The translations under genes were made by a program, and so were the position numbers. From assembly GCF_011378905.1 (NCBI RefSeq), contig NZ_WTPY01000004.1:1-64000 (forward strand): a stretch of DNA of 64,000 nt, read 5' to 3'. Shown one piece after another: positions 53,570 through 63,724 of this stretch. Position 1 is the first letter of the stretch, and each line of letters opens with the position of its first letter. The notes beneath the pieces were generated by a model that worked only from the letters and a program-made list of their open reading frames with translations, did not search any database and had not been told where the DNA came from. The stretch comes from Paraglaciecola sp. 20A4. Its GTDB lineage: Bacteria; Pseudomonadota; Gammaproteobacteria; Enterobacterales; Alteromonadaceae.

Positions 53570-54412
53570 TCAACCCTTATTAAGCGATGCCCGAGATTTA
53601 ACTCCTCTTGACGAGCTCCGTTTAGGCAACCGTTTTTCAGTCGACTTTTCTAATGGTTCAGGTAAAGCAGTCTTTTTAGAATCGGCCACCGCGCTATTTA
53701 TCTCATTCATTTCGTCAGGCGTTAAGTCCCGCCACTGCCCTACTTTTAGTCCAGCCAAGCGGATAGACATAATCCGGCTGCGTTTTAACTTTGTAACCTT
53801 GTATCCCAAATATTCACACATTCGCCGAATTTGTCGATTCAAGCCTTGGGTCAAAATGATACGAAATACAAACTTACTTTGCATAATGACCGTGCAAGGC
53901 TTGGTAATTGTGTCGAGTATCGGCACACCCGCTCCCATAGCGTGAATAAAGCGCTCTGTCAGGGGTCTATCGACCGTTACAATATATTCTTTGTCGTGAG
54001 CATTCTCAGCGCGCAAAATTTTATTAACGATATCCCCATCACTGGTCAGAAATATTAGCCCTTCTGATGGTTTATCTAAACGACCGATAGGGAAAATGCG
54101 TTCACTGTGGCCGATCGCATCTATAATATTGCCTTTAATATGCCGTTCAGTGGTGCACGTGATCCCTACCGGTTTATGATAAGCCAAATAAACCCTGTCA
54201 GATTTATTCTTAGCGCTAGCTTTAATCAGTTGGCCATCAACACGCACTTCATCGCCGGGCAACACTTTAGTACCAAGCTCTGGTACAACACCGTTTATGG
54301 AAACCCGATCACTTTCGATTAATTTGTCTGCCTCTCGACGTGAGCAAAAGCCAGAATCACTGATAAATTTATTTAAACGAATACTGGATACGGCAGAATT
54401 AGATGTATTCAA
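53570..54412 (-). CDS. rluF: 23S rRNA pseudouridine synthase RluF
   Basis: A 280-residue RsuA/RluF-family pseudouridine synthase. The N-terminal S4 RNA-binding domain reads IRLNKFISDSGFCSRREAD, and the catalytic Asp lies in PIGRLDKPSEGL. QGLNRQIRRMCEYLGYKV is the family's C-terminal motif. It resembles E. coli RluF (290), which modifies 23S U2604 and tRNA-Tyr U35. The C-terminal 50 residues are basic and low-complexity. Confidence 0.92.
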   Translation of the reverse strand: MNTSNSAVSSIRLNKFISDSGFCSRREADKLIESDRVSINGVVPELGTKVLPGDEVRVDGQLIKASAKNKSDRVYLAYHKPVGITCTTERHIKGNIIDAIGHSERIFPIGRLDKPSEGLIFLTSDGDIVNKILRAENAHDKEYIVTVDRPLTERFIHAMGAGVPILDTITKPCTVIMQSKFVFRIILTQGLNRQIRRMCEYLGYKVTKLKRSRIMSIRLAGLKVGQWRDLTPDEMNEINSAVADSKKTALPEPLEKSTEKRLPKRSSSRGVKSRASLNKG

Positions 54413-54441
54413 ATTAATTGCTACTCAGTCTGTATGAAATG

Positions 54442-54462
54442 GCACGGGAAACCGCCCCGTGC
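54442..54462 (-). terminator. GC-rich hairpin after the DUF349 gene
   Basis: A 7-bp stem, GCACGGG and CCCGTGC, lies between the DUF349 stop and the rluF start, 64 bp past the former. The downstream tail is only weakly T-rich, so terminator function is plausible but not certain. Confidence 0.5.
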
Positions 54463-54525
54463 ATAAAATTACGCGCTCACTAATGTTAGGAACTATCGTC
54501 GTCTAATGTCAGTTGAAAAATAAAC

Positions 54526-57327
54526 CTATTGTATAAAACATCGCTGAGTGCGCTGCAACAATATCTGCTCTCGCTGAGCCACTGGACCATGCTGGATCCA
54601 CTGTTTAAGCAGAACAGATTTATCATACTCAACACCTTGTTGTAGTTTATCAGCCATTAGCTGCAATTGAACTTCCTTACGCAGGGTTTCATCTGATTCA
54701 GGCGATGGCACATCACAAAGCAATTCAAGCATCAGGGTCAGTTTATGACGGGGCATTCCACTTTCATTTTGTCCTTTAAACGATTGTTGCCAGTGATTAG
54801 GCAACGCCTCAATATCTTGTGGTATCTCCGGCGTCTCCCAGCGTTTCAATATGGAAAATAATTCGTCGAAACTTTGCTGCTTAGCGCGGTACTTTAGTGC
54901 CTCAAGTTTAGCTTCCCGTTCGTCAAGTAGCGCAAGCAACTGCTTTCTTAGGCTAGCACTTTGTACGTTAGGTAAGGACGTAAGTAAGCTATCAAACTCG
55001 CCCTGCTTGGCTATAGCATCATCAAGCTCACTGACTGTTTTAGCTGATTTTACTGACTGCTGCATATCCGAAAATAACGCATGTGCAACATTTGCCTGTT
55101 CAGTATGAACAGACTTCTGCTGTTGATTATGTTCTTTTCGCTTAGCAAAAACTAAGTCGTTGGCTTCGCGGAACTGGTTCCATAACGGGTTTTCTTGTTT
55201 ACGTTGAACCGGTCCTATCTGCTTCCATTTTTCTTGCAAGGTTTTCGCCTGCTCGACGGCATTGAGAATATCGTCGGTGTACGATAAGTCATGTGCTTGT
55301 TTAATTAACCCAAGTTTTAGCGCAGCATTGTCATTAAAATAATTTTCAATTCGTTTTTTAAATGGCGCTAACGCGTCACGGTACTCATTATTCAATTCAG
55401 TTTTAAGGGTGAAATCAATGTCCCCTATGGCCTGCCACTTTTGTTGAATTTGTTGCACTTTTTTCACAACGGCATCATCGGCTATATCTTGCTCAGCCAA
55501 AGTAGAAATATCATTCAACAACGTCTGTTTTTGCGCTAAATTATCAACTCGTTTTTGTTGCTGCTTTTCAAAATGCTCTCGACATGGTGCAAATGCCTGC
55601 TCGATAAGCACATCAAATTGTGCATTAATCGCATCATCTTCTGGCGTATTCAGTACACCGAGGCTGCTCCAGCGACTGCGCATGTCCTTTACCTGAGATG
55701 AACGCAGGGAAACAGATATATTAGCTGTGATTAACGCGTTAACTTCATCCAGTAGAGCAGGCTTACGAGGCAAAGCGATATAGGCTTGCAATGATTTTAT
55801 TTCTTCAATTTTATCGCTAGATTGCGCGAATACGCGAGCATTTCGACTTTGCTCGACCTCTGGTAGCGCATAAAACCATTTGCTGACTTTAGTAAACAAG
55901 CCCATCGCTGCTTTATATTTACCTTGCTCAATCAATGCATCAACTGCTTTCGCTTTGCTGCGGAATCTATTGATGTCTTGTGCCACACCAGAAGAAAGGG
56001 TTTTTAATGTATCCTGCCACGTTCGTTGCAATGTTGAAAATTGAATATCAAGGGCCTTGGGCCAACTGTCTTGATAAGGCTCTCGCAGTGCGCGCCACTG
56101 TCCTTTCATCTGGTGCAACAGCGGTTTAGCACTTTCAATATCAGATACCTGTACCGGCAAAGCGTGTGCAGTAAAATCAACAATGAGGGCGCTAGCTTGC
56201 TTTAGTGCATCTTGAAACGCTGGAAGATGATTGTAGGTATGTTGACGCTTTAATAAAGCGTCACGTAGCGCTTCCAGTTCTTTTTGTGCACTGAATAGTC
56301 CTACATCTTTAGTTTCTTGTAACAAGGCCTCAATACGTACAGTGCGATTTTGTATCTCTGTTTGCGCCTGTTCTGTTTGCGCTAACGTCACCGCCGAAAT
56401 ATCACCAGAGAGCATATCTGATAGCCAGACCAACAACGCCTGCGTATCCGCCGTAACTTGCGTAACGCTAATCATTAATTCACGTTTATGCTGTTCAGCA
56501 TGATGTAAGGGGGCAAGCTCGGCATCCAAAATAGCTAGCTTGCTACTTAGATCCGTATACTTAGTATTAAATTCGTCGCGCTTATCGCTAGACAAACAGT
56601 CAAACTGGGCTGAAAATTGACTGAATTTTTCGTCAAGTTCTGCCCGAATATCGACTAACTTGCGATAATCCCGCTGGTCTTTTAGGGCCATTAAACGCGA
56701 AAGCACTAAACGAGTGCCTTTTTCAACTTCAATATGTTGTGTTTTACTAAACTGAATTTTCGCGAGCTTGTCTTGAGCTTGTTTTTTTATCGTCTGAGAA
56801 CTTGTTTTTTTAATGACTTTCAGCAAGCTACTCTCATTATCAGCATAAACTAATAATGCACTTTGTAGCGTATCATCATTACTGGAAAGCAGAATAGGTA
56901 ATGCCAATTGAGGTTTGTTTAAAATAGCTAAAATATGAAGTACTAATTCAGGCTCTTTTTGTACCCATGTTTGTTTTAATAACCGTTCCAATAACTTATT
57001 ATTTTTACACTCAAAAACGAACGCACGCTTTTCGTCTAGCGCCATAATACTTTCATCGTCACTAAACAATGTATTCTCAACGACCTGCTGAGCACGCTTG
57101 GCGATACGTTCATTTTTAGCAATTTCAGCCATTTTGTACCACAGTACAAAACTATTAAGCTTATTTAACGCAGCGAGACTTACATTTACGTCTTCATCGT
57201 TAAAAGCGAGTTCGTGTAAAATTGATTTTTGCTCAGGGATATCAGCAGACAGAGAGGCTATTGCTGAAATTCTAACCTGAGGCTTAGGATCTTGGTACTT
57301 AGGTCGAAACAGTTTTTTAAATATCAT
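54526..57327 (-). CDS. DUF349 domain protein
   Basis: A 933-residue protein starting MIFKKLFRPKYQDPKPQVR. The first 200 residues look like HEAT-type helical repeats, and the rest has several DUF349 segments, seen as recurring W...L..LG/IG motifs (RWSSLGV, KWQAIGD, KWKQIGPVQRKQENPLW). It has no membrane segment. Function is unknown; such large proteins are common in Alteromonadales. It overlaps yeaC by 11 bp and is the third gene of a three-gene unit with the zinc-ribbon gene and yeaC. Confidence 0.9.
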   Translation of the reverse strand: MIFKKLFRPKYQDPKPQVRISAIASLSADIPEQKSILHELAFNDEDVNVSLAALNKLNSFVLWYKMAEIAKNERIAKRAQQVVENTLFSDDESIMALDEKRAFVFECKNNKLLERLLKQTWVQKEPELVLHILAILNKPQLALPILLSSNDDTLQSALLVYADNESSLLKVIKKTSSQTIKKQAQDKLAKIQFSKTQHIEVEKGTRLVLSRLMALKDQRDYRKLVDIRAELDEKFSQFSAQFDCLSSDKRDEFNTKYTDLSSKLAILDAELAPLHHAEQHKRELMISVTQVTADTQALLVWLSDMLSGDISAVTLAQTEQAQTEIQNRTVRIEALLQETKDVGLFSAQKELEALRDALLKRQHTYNHLPAFQDALKQASALIVDFTAHALPVQVSDIESAKPLLHQMKGQWRALREPYQDSWPKALDIQFSTLQRTWQDTLKTLSSGVAQDINRFRSKAKAVDALIEQGKYKAAMGLFTKVSKWFYALPEVEQSRNARVFAQSSDKIEEIKSLQAYIALPRKPALLDEVNALITANISVSLRSSQVKDMRSRWSSLGVLNTPEDDAINAQFDVLIEQAFAPCREHFEKQQQKRVDNLAQKQTLLNDISTLAEQDIADDAVVKKVQQIQQKWQAIGDIDFTLKTELNNEYRDALAPFKKRIENYFNDNAALKLGLIKQAHDLSYTDDILNAVEQAKTLQEKWKQIGPVQRKQENPLWNQFREANDLVFAKRKEHNQQQKSVHTEQANVAHALFSDMQQSVKSAKTVSELDDAIAKQGEFDSLLTSLPNVQSASLRKQLLALLDEREAKLEALKYRAKQQSFDELFSILKRWETPEIPQDIEALPNHWQQSFKGQNESGMPRHKLTLMLELLCDVPSPESDETLRKEVQLQLMADKLQQGVEYDKSVLLKQWIQHGPVAQREQILLQRTQRCFIQ

Positions 57328-57598
57328 TTTCAGTGAACCGCGCTATTGTGTTTTTTTCATTAAGCTCTTGCTTGAATTGCTGACGACTCTTTTGCACGAT
57401 TTCGCCACCTTCCCCAATCGTCATATGCTGATCTGATTTGAGTACTTTGGCTTGATACAGCATCACGACTTGCATGGTAGTATCTTTTTGACTATCCGTT
57501 AAAGGGTTGCCGTCTAACCACTTTCCGGTTTCCACTGCCTGCAATAATTTTTGATAGACCTCAGGGGTCATCGACTTAAGTAACATTTCTGGATTCAT
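57317..57598 (-). CDS. yeaC: YeaC (DUF1315) family protein
   Basis: A 93-residue protein closely following the E. coli YeaC pattern: MTPEVYQKLLQAVETGKWLDG near the start, then QVVMLYQAKVL and HMTIGEGGEIV. Function is unknown. It overlaps the zinc-ribbon gene by one base (TAATG) and the DUF349 gene by 11 bp, so the three are coupled. Confidence 0.92.
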   Translation of the reverse strand: MNPEMLLKSMTPEVYQKLLQAVETGKWLDGNPLTDSQKDTTMQVVMLYQAKVLKSDQHMTIGEGGEIVQKSRQQFKQELNEKNTIARFTENDI

Positions 57599-57924
57599 TA
57601 ATTAGACTTCTTGAGAAATACTAGACGTACTCGATTAACTATGTACCAAACAAAACCAATCAATGCGACACCAACGGCAATATTGTATTGAAGCTCTCCC
57701 GGTGCAGCGCCTCCCCAATACATAAAACCGAAACCTGATACAAACATTAGCATTGCAATCATGGACTGGGTTTGGATCTTTTGAGATTGCATATATTTTT
57801 GTAAATTGCGTTTACGGGCAATATCTTCTTCACTGGCATCACCCATTGCGAAACCGCAGTGATTGCACAGGTCTGTTTTATCAGAGATTTTTTTATTGCA
57901 CGATGGGCAATCAATTAACGCCAT
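57598..57924 (-). CDS. zinc-ribbon membrane protein
   Basis: A 108-residue protein with an N-terminal zinc ribbon (CPSCNKK...CNHCGF, residues 6-23), a charged linker, and two hydrophobic segments (about 55-75 and 82-100). Likely a small membrane protein whose ribbon faces the cytoplasm. No specific function is known. First gene of the unit leading to yeaC and DUF349. Confidence 0.85.
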   Translation of the reverse strand: MALIDCPSCNKKISDKTDLCNHCGFAMGDASEEDIARKRNLQKYMQSQKIQTQSMIAMLMFVSGFGFMYWGGAAPGELQYNIAVGVALIGFVWYIVNRVRLVFLKKSN

Positions 57925-57977
57925 TATTCACTCCACTACATTTCGGTTAAATAACTTACCATGACATAAGATCACGA

Positions 57978-57999
57978 AAGCGCGGACAATGCCGCGCTT
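57978..57999 (-). terminator. hairpin after the AGCS symporter gene
   Basis: An 8-bp stem, AAGCGCGG and CCGCGCTT, 6-nt loop, 16 bp past the symporter stop on the minus strand. The T tail is short (TTTCG), so it is a moderate terminator. Confidence 0.6.
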
Positions 58000-58014
58000 C
58001 AATTTCTTATAAAA

Positions 58015-59691
58015 TTATTTTGATTTATGTTCTTTTTTAAAATCGTCCCAGTATTTATCTACTGATTCTTTCATTTCTTTGCGCAGTAAAAATATACCTA
58101 ATAAGTTAGGCAAGGTCATTACCACTATCGCCACTGCGGATAACGTCCAGACGAGCGTTGTATCTGAAACGGCCGCCCAAACAAAGGCAAATACGTACAC
58201 CACACGATATGGCATAACGGCGCGTGGTCCGAGTAAATAAGTCATAGCACGGTCACCATAATATGACCAAGCAATAGCGGTAGAAAATGCGAACAGCAAT
58301 AAACCAACAGAGACAATATACTTACCGGACTCACCAAAGAATCCTTTGGTAAAGGCCAATGCAGTCAAACTCGCAGAGTGTATTAATGAATTACCTGATA
58401 CGACTATATTATCTTTTATCAACCCTCCATCAACAACCTTCAATTTACCGGTAAATAAATCTTCATCTTCACCAAAAGTAAATTTTACATCTTCGGCCAC
58501 AGAGCGTGCATTTAACAAGGTATAACCCATCGTAATAGCTTTGCCGTTAACAACCTGTATTTCACCGTTAAATGGGGTTACTTCTGAGGTATCGAGATCG
58601 TTAATATACGCATAAAGCTGCTGGCGATCACTTTCATCAGTATCAGTGTAAGCACCAGAGACGATCATCATATCACTACGATCGAACACATTGTGGTGTT
58701 TTTCTTTCCATACACCGGAAGATAAAATAACCAAGCCCGTAAGGGTACAAATAATAATGGTATCAATAAATGGCTCTAAAATAGACACCATACCTTCTGA
58801 AACAGGTTCATCAGTTTTAGCTGCAGCGTGAGCAATCGGCGCGGAACCCTGACCTGCTTCGTTTGAAAACAGACCTCGGTTTACCCCACGGTTAAATGCA
58901 TACGCTATTGTTGCCCCTAAGAAACCGCCCGTTGCCGCCGAGCCAGTAAACACATCACCAATAACCGAGGCAAATGCCGGCCCAATATTTTCTAAGTTTG
59001 CAAATATAACCGCCAGTGCCCCTATAAGATAAATAAACGCCATTAAGGGTACAATTTTTGAAGTAACGGCAGCGATACGTGTTATCCCGCCCAAAATAAC
59101 TAATCCTAGCATTACCCCTAGCACACTGCCGACTACTAATGGATCAAAGCCAAAGGTTGATTCCATACTCGCCGCGATATTATTACTTTGTGGTAGGTTT
59201 CCGGTTCCAAATGAACTGATAACCGTTGCAATAGCGAACGCGACTGCTAGCCACTTCATATTTAAGCGTCGGTCCATATAGTACATTGGGCCACCGGCCA
59301 TAGTGCCATCCGCGGTTTCTACCCGATACTTATGCGATAACGTCACCTCTACAAATTTGGTTGTCATACCAAAAAAAGCGGTTGCCCACATCCAAAAAAG
59401 GGCTGCTGGGCCGCCTAAAAATATTGCGAAGGCCACGCCGCCTATATTGCCCGTACCGACAGTACCGGATAAAGCAGTGGTTAGAGCACGAAAGTGCGTC
59501 GTATCACCAGGTGAGCCCTCATGATCGTATTTCCCTGTGACAACCAGCCACGCATGTTTAAAAAAGCGAACTTGCGGAAATTTAAGGTAAATCGTAAAAA
59601 ACAAACCTGTTCCTAACAATACATAGGGAAACCACCAAGCGCCCCCTAACATACTATCCAATAACTTCAGTAAATCATGAAAGCCTTCCAC
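58015..59691 (-). CDS. alanine/glycine:cation symporter (AGCS family)
   Basis: A 558-residue sodium:alanine/glycine symporter. Family motifs are [27 protein letters not shown] (named by its ends), [18 protein letters not shown] and [17 protein letters not shown]. Usual members have 440-490 residues; this one has an extra hydrophilic segment (about 330-435, starting [11 protein letters not shown]) between membrane helices, likely periplasmic. The core motifs are intact. Monocistronic as far as can be seen. Confidence 0.93.
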   Translation of the reverse strand: MEGFHDLLKLLDSMLGGAWWFPYVLLGTGLFFTIYLKFPQVRFFKHAWLVVTGKYDHEGSPGDTTHFRALTTALSGTVGTGNIGGVAFAIFLGGPAALFWMWATAFFGMTTKFVEVTLSHKYRVETADGTMAGGPMYYMDRRLNMKWLAVAFAIATVISSFGTGNLPQSNNIAASMESTFGFDPLVVGSVLGVMLGLVILGGITRIAAVTSKIVPLMAFIYLIGALAVIFANLENIGPAFASVIGDVFTGSAATGGFLGATIAYAFNRGVNRGLFSNEAGQGSAPIAHAAAKTDEPVSEGMVSILEPFIDTIIICTLTGLVILSSGVWKEKHHNVFDRSDMMIVSGAYTDTDESDRQQLYAYINDLDTSEVTPFNGEIQVVNGKAITMGYTLLNARSVAEDVKFTFGEDEDLFTGKLKVVDGGLIKDNIVVSGNSLIHSASLTALAFTKGFFGESGKYIVSVGLLLFAFSTAIAWSYYGDRAMTYLLGPRAVMPYRVVYVFAFVWAAVSDTTLVWTLSAVAIVVMTLPNLLGIFLLRKEMKESVDKYWDDFKKEHKSK

Positions 59692-59775
59692 ACAGTTCCC
59701 CTTACTTTATTTTGTTTTTAATTGTTATAATTTTATTATTTTAAGTTGGATATTAAACGCGGCAAACAAACTGCT

Positions 59776-60903
59776 TTAACGCAATTCATCTACCACAGCA
59801 CGTATAGCAACAAGTACATCTTGACCTAATTGCTTACAACGTATGGGTGACCAGCCATAAGCTGAATCGGGTATTTCTATATTATCTTTAAAGGGCATTT
59901 CCAAGGTGTAAGCTAAACATGAGAACGCGTGACCCACAGCATTAGTGGCAACCGACATATTGGCCTCACCCGGTGCATCTTTATCGTAACCGAAGGTATC
60001 TTGAAACTCAGGAGTAGCCGTTAAAAACGCATTTTTAAATATCGTTTCTAAATTTCCAATACGCCCGTCATAGTTCGGGTTACCCTCGCTACCCGCTACA
60101 AAGTTGTATGGCAACGCCTCATCGCCGTGCATATCTAAGAAAAGATCGACACCTGTTTGTTGCATCATTTGCATGACTAAAAATACTTCAGGGCCAGTTT
60201 CCATCGATGGCTTAGCCCACTCACGGTTTAAATTAACCCCGTTAGCATTCGTGCGTAAATGCCCTCGGGCAGAACCATCGGGGTTCATATTAGGCACGAC
60301 GTAAAATACCGCTTTATCAAGTAATAATCGGGCCAGTCCATCATCTTTATCCAGCAGTCGTTCCAATAGCCCTTCAACAAGCCACTCGGCCATTGTTTCG
60401 CCTGGATGCTGACGAGCAGTAATCCAAATAGCTTTTTTACCTTCGCCAGCTTCACCAATCGTCAACAGTGTCATGTCACGACCGTCCAATGTATGACCTA
60501 AAAATGATTGCTCACATAAATCGCTGGTCTGTGCCCAAGCAAGTAAATCGAGATGACGCTCGTAGGAGTAAGGCGCGAAATAAGCAAAATAAATATGCCC
60601 GTGCTCTGGGGTGTGCTCAATTACCAGTTTATCACCATCAAATTGGGTTTCGACTCTAAACCATTCTTCTCTATCGTATGACGCCACAGCCTGATAATTC
60701 TGCCAACCGTCGGGATAAGCAGATTTAGCAAGATCAACGATGGTAAGACGATGGGAAATCCATGGACGGGTATCTAACTTGAAATGAAACCACTGATAAA
60801 AGTCTGACTGATTATCTTTTTTAATAGCTAACTGAATATCATTTTCGCTTGTTGCTTGGATAACGCGAATGTTACCACTATCAAAATTGCTGCTAATTCT
60901 CAC
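59776..60903 (-). CDS. M14 family zinc carboxypeptidase (cytosolic type)
   Basis: A 375-residue carboxypeptidase with an N-terminal beta domain (about 1-115) and an M14 catalytic domain. Zinc ligands are His166 and Glu169 (QHPGE) and His259 (DMHGDE), and the catalytic Glu is in YTLEMPF. The layout resembles the cytosolic carboxypeptidase (CCP) group, whose bacterial members have unknown substrates. It has no signal peptide. It lies 84 bp past the AGCS gene start, on the same strand. Confidence 0.92.
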   Translation of the reverse strand: MRISSNFDSGNIRVIQATSENDIQLAIKKDNQSDFYQWFHFKLDTRPWISHRLTIVDLAKSAYPDGWQNYQAVASYDREEWFRVETQFDGDKLVIEHTPEHGHIYFAYFAPYSYERHLDLLAWAQTSDLCEQSFLGHTLDGRDMTLLTIGEAGEGKKAIWITARQHPGETMAEWLVEGLLERLLDKDDGLARLLLDKAVFYVVPNMNPDGSARGHLRTNANGVNLNREWAKPSMETGPEVFLVMQMMQQTGVDLFLDMHGDEALPYNFVAGSEGNPNYDGRIGNLETIFKNAFLTATPEFQDTFGYDKDAPGEANMSVATNAVGHAFSCLAYTLEMPFKDNIEIPDSAYGWSPIRCKQLGQDVLVAIRAVVDELR

Positions 60904-61103
60904 ATTTACTGTCCATCTAATTTAACCGCGGACAATTTAGCATAATGTCCACGTAAAAAGCCAAGGGTGCAAAGCTTTTTGTAGCGGTCATTTGCAATAA
61001 TTTACTACCTGTAAATCTCCTAGCATGCTTTAACTAATTTACCGATTGAACAAAGCATTGACCTTTTTACGTCAAGCGGCGTACGTCAAGCATCCCTGGA
61101 AAC

Positions 61104-61140
61104 GAAAAAGCGCGCTACTAAAACAAGAAAGTAGCACGCC
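61104..61140 (-). terminator. terminator after the GAPDH gene
   Basis: A 10-bp stem with one mismatch, GCGCGCTACT (61110-61119) and AGTAGCACGC (61130-61139), followed on the minus strand by a T tract (CTTTTTCG). It lies 30 bp past the GAPDH stop. Confidence 0.85.
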
Positions 61141-61170
61141 CACTTAGAAACACTATTTAACTAAACTGAA

Positions 61171-62622
61171 TTATTCTACCTTCGGTAAGCTCGGATAATG
61201 CAGTCCCGCCATATCTTGGACGACACGCAGAACCTGGCAACTATAACCAAATTCATTGTCATACCAAACATATATGGTAGCGCGATCACCGGCGACAATT
61301 GTCGCCTGAGAGTCAACTACTGAAGCAGCTCTAGAACCAACCAAATCTGTCGACACAATCTCTTTCGAACTGGTGTAATCAACCTGATGTTGTAAAGACG
61401 AAAACAGCGAAATATCACGCAAAAATTCATTAATCTGCAACTTATCGGTTGCTTTAGCTAAGTGCAGATTCAATATAGCGAGCGATACATTTGGCGTAGG
61501 TACTCGTATAGAGCTCCCCGTAAGCTTGCCTTCTAATTGAGGATAAGCCTTTGCCACAGCGCTAGCAGCTCCAGTTTCGGTTATCACCATATTAAGTGCC
61601 GCACTGCGTCCACGGCGGTCAGCTTTATGGAAATTATCAATTAAATTTTGATCATTAGTAAAAGAATGTACGGTCTCGACATGCCCGCCATTAATACCAT
61701 ATTCTTGGTCCAGCGCTTTCAATACAGGCGTAATCGCATTGGTGGTGCAGCTAGCCGCAGACAGGATCTTATCCTCCGGGGTAATATCGTTTTCGTTTAC
61801 GCCGTAAACAATATTTTTGATTGACCCTTTACCTGGTGCTGTCAACAATACCTTTTTAACACCCTTAGCATTTAAATGTTGACCCAGGCCTTCTTCATCA
61901 CGCCACATTCCAGTGTTGTCCACGACAATTGCGTTTTCAATACCATATTGATTGTAATCAACCTCGTTTGGCGAGTTTGCATAAATAACTTGGATATACG
62001 AGCCATTCGCTTTAATAGCATTGCGTTCTTTATCTACTGTAATGCTGCCGTTAAATGGGCCATGGACTGAATCGCGGCGTAGCAAACTAGCACGTTTTTC
62101 TAAATCGCCTTCTTTGCCACCACGGACAACAATTGCCCGTAAACGCAATTTATTCGTCTTACCTTGGCGTTCAATTAACAGACGTGCCAGCAATCTTCCT
62201 ATACGACCGAAGCCATACAGCACAACATCTTGAGCCGGGTGGTTATCTTTAACATTTAAAATATCAGCAAGCTCTTCGCGCAAATATTGTTCAATGCCTT
62301 TGCTTTTATGCTCATCTTTAAAGTGATAGGCATAAGCCAATTTTCCTAAATCAATCTGTGCTGGGGCTAAAGGCAATTTACTGAGTTCTTCTAGCAGAGG
62401 CCAGCTCTCACGCAAACGCAGCTTTGTACCTTCTTTCAAACGAACAGTACGATGGGCTTTAATAATATCTATGGTTGATGCCCCCAACATAGGGCGACCA
62501 TAAATCGATATTTCGACCGCTTTATTTCGATATAAATTACCCAATAGCGGCAACATACGCTCAGCGTATTCTTGACGTTCTTGCCAACTGCTCATTAATG
62601 CTTGTTCAGATTGTTGATTCAT
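61171..62622 (-). CDS. glyceraldehyde-3-phosphate dehydrogenase, long form
   Basis: A 483-residue GAPDH, longer than the usual 330-340 by about 120-140 N-terminal residues. The NAD-binding motif is YGFGRIGRLLARLL near residue 135. The catalytic Cys292 lies in SAASCTTNAITP, and the late WYDNEFGYSCQVLRV is intact. Long GAPDHs of this type occur in Pseudomonas, Vibrio and Alteromonadales, often beside a normal short one, and may favour gluconeogenesis; that role is from knowledge of related enzymes. Monocistronic with a strong terminator. Confidence 0.93.
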   Translation of the reverse strand: MNQQSEQALMSSWQERQEYAERMLPLLGNLYRNKAVEISIYGRPMLGASTIDIIKAHRTVRLKEGTKLRLRESWPLLEELSKLPLAPAQIDLGKLAYAYHFKDEHKSKGIEQYLREELADILNVKDNHPAQDVVLYGFGRIGRLLARLLIERQGKTNKLRLRAIVVRGGKEGDLEKRASLLRRDSVHGPFNGSITVDKERNAIKANGSYIQVIYANSPNEVDYNQYGIENAIVVDNTGMWRDEEGLGQHLNAKGVKKVLLTAPGKGSIKNIVYGVNENDITPEDKILSAASCTTNAITPVLKALDQEYGINGGHVETVHSFTNDQNLIDNFHKADRRGRSAALNMVITETGAASAVAKAYPQLEGKLTGSSIRVPTPNVSLAILNLHLAKATDKLQINEFLRDISLFSSLQHQVDYTSSKEIVSTDLVGSRAASVVDSQATIVAGDRATIYVWYDNEFGYSCQVLRVVQDMAGLHYPSLPKVE

Positions 62623-62807
62623 GATCTTTAAAAACTCTCAAAAACGTGGTTGGCTCATAAAAAGCGACGAGATTGCTTGGACAAAGCAAAATGGGTCGTT
62701 ATTCTAATCAAAGTAACTAATTGCGCCAAATTGTTGAAAATTTACTAAATTCAGCAATTTGTCATCTAAAATGACGATATATTGGTAATTTAACTACAAG
62801 GGAATTT

Positions 62808-63593
62808 ATGCGTATTGCTGGTATTTTGCTGTCGATGTTTGTTATCACCGCATGTGACATGTTGTTTCCTATGACAGCGGAAAAAATCTGTAAAGAACAT
62901 ACTGAATTTTGTGCCGATCTTAACCCTGACGGATGGTGCCTAGCCGAGAAGAGCCGTATCATTAAGCACAGATATGCTTACCTACAATCGCCCAGTGAGT
63001 TAATCGATTTTTACCTGCTTGAAGATTTCGAGAAATACAAAGTGTGTATCAATAAAGCTGCTCAAATAGAACATATTGTGCAGATAGAAAAGCAAACCAG
63101 ACGCAGAGAAGCGGCTGTTAGCGCTGAAAGAGAATTAAACCGTTTGATACGTAAGACCGAACACTCTCACGAACCACATTTGCTCCTATATCATTGGTCT
63201 CGATTTGGTAAAAAAGAAGCGCTCAATGAATTTTTGCGACAAGAAAAGCAAGGTAAACTCAATACCCCTAGCCTACAACTTGGCCTAGCCTCTTACTATG
63301 TTAAATTTGATTTAGAAAAGGCTAAAAAAGCGCTATTTAAAGCGCTTTCCCTTTACAATCAAGAGGATGAAATCGATACTGAGATTTTTATTAGTCTTAG
63401 TACTATCAATTTAAAACAAGAAAACTACCCAGAAGCTTACGTTTGGGCGTTTGTCGCAAATGAGTTTAAGGTCGCGAACGTTAATCTAGTTAACATTAAG
63501 CAGACCCTACCTGCCACTAGTAATTTAAGAATATTAGAAGAACGAGCAGAGCAATTAGTTGATGATATTGGAGATAGAACGTTTTCTCATTAG
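62808..63593 (+). CDS. DUF2989 family lipoprotein
   Basis: A 261-residue lipoprotein. The lipobox ITAC places the lipidated Cys at residue 16. Mature residues 20-45 contain several Cys (ICKEHTEFCADLNPDGWC). The remainder is helical and includes a TPR-like region (about 140-230). This matches DUF2989, found in Alteromonadales and Shewanella, of unknown function. It is divergent from the GAPDH gene over 185 bp. Confidence 0.85.
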   Translation: MRIAGILLSMFVITACDMLFPMTAEKICKEHTEFCADLNPDGWCLAEKSRIIKHRYAYLQSPSELIDFYLLEDFEKYKVCINKAAQIEHIVQIEKQTRRREAAVSAERELNRLIRKTEHSHEPHLLLYHWSRFGKKEALNEFLRQEKQGKLNTPSLQLGLASYYVKFDLEKAKKALFKALSLYNQEDEIDTEIFISLSTINLKQENYPEAYVWAFVANEFKVANVNLVNIKQTLPATSNLRILEERAEQLVDDIGDRTFSH

Positions 63594-63633
63594 AATAATG
63601 ACAAATAGTCTTAATGCTTAAAAAATAACCAAT

Positions 63634-63686
63634 AACTGAAAAAAACTTTCAGAAAAAAAAGTGTTTTTTTTCCGTTTTTTTCAGTT
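63634..63686. terminator. bidirectional AT-rich hairpin between DUF2989 and msrB
   Basis: A long dyad, with AACTGAAAAAAAC at 63634-63646 pairing with GTTTTTTTCAGTT at 63674-63686 and an inner A8/T8 pairing. It lies between two convergent stop codons (63593 and 63725), so it may end both transcripts. Confidence 0.75.
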
Positions 63687-63724
63687 TTGCTGATAATTAT
63701 CGACTGCTTAAACGCAAATTCTGA

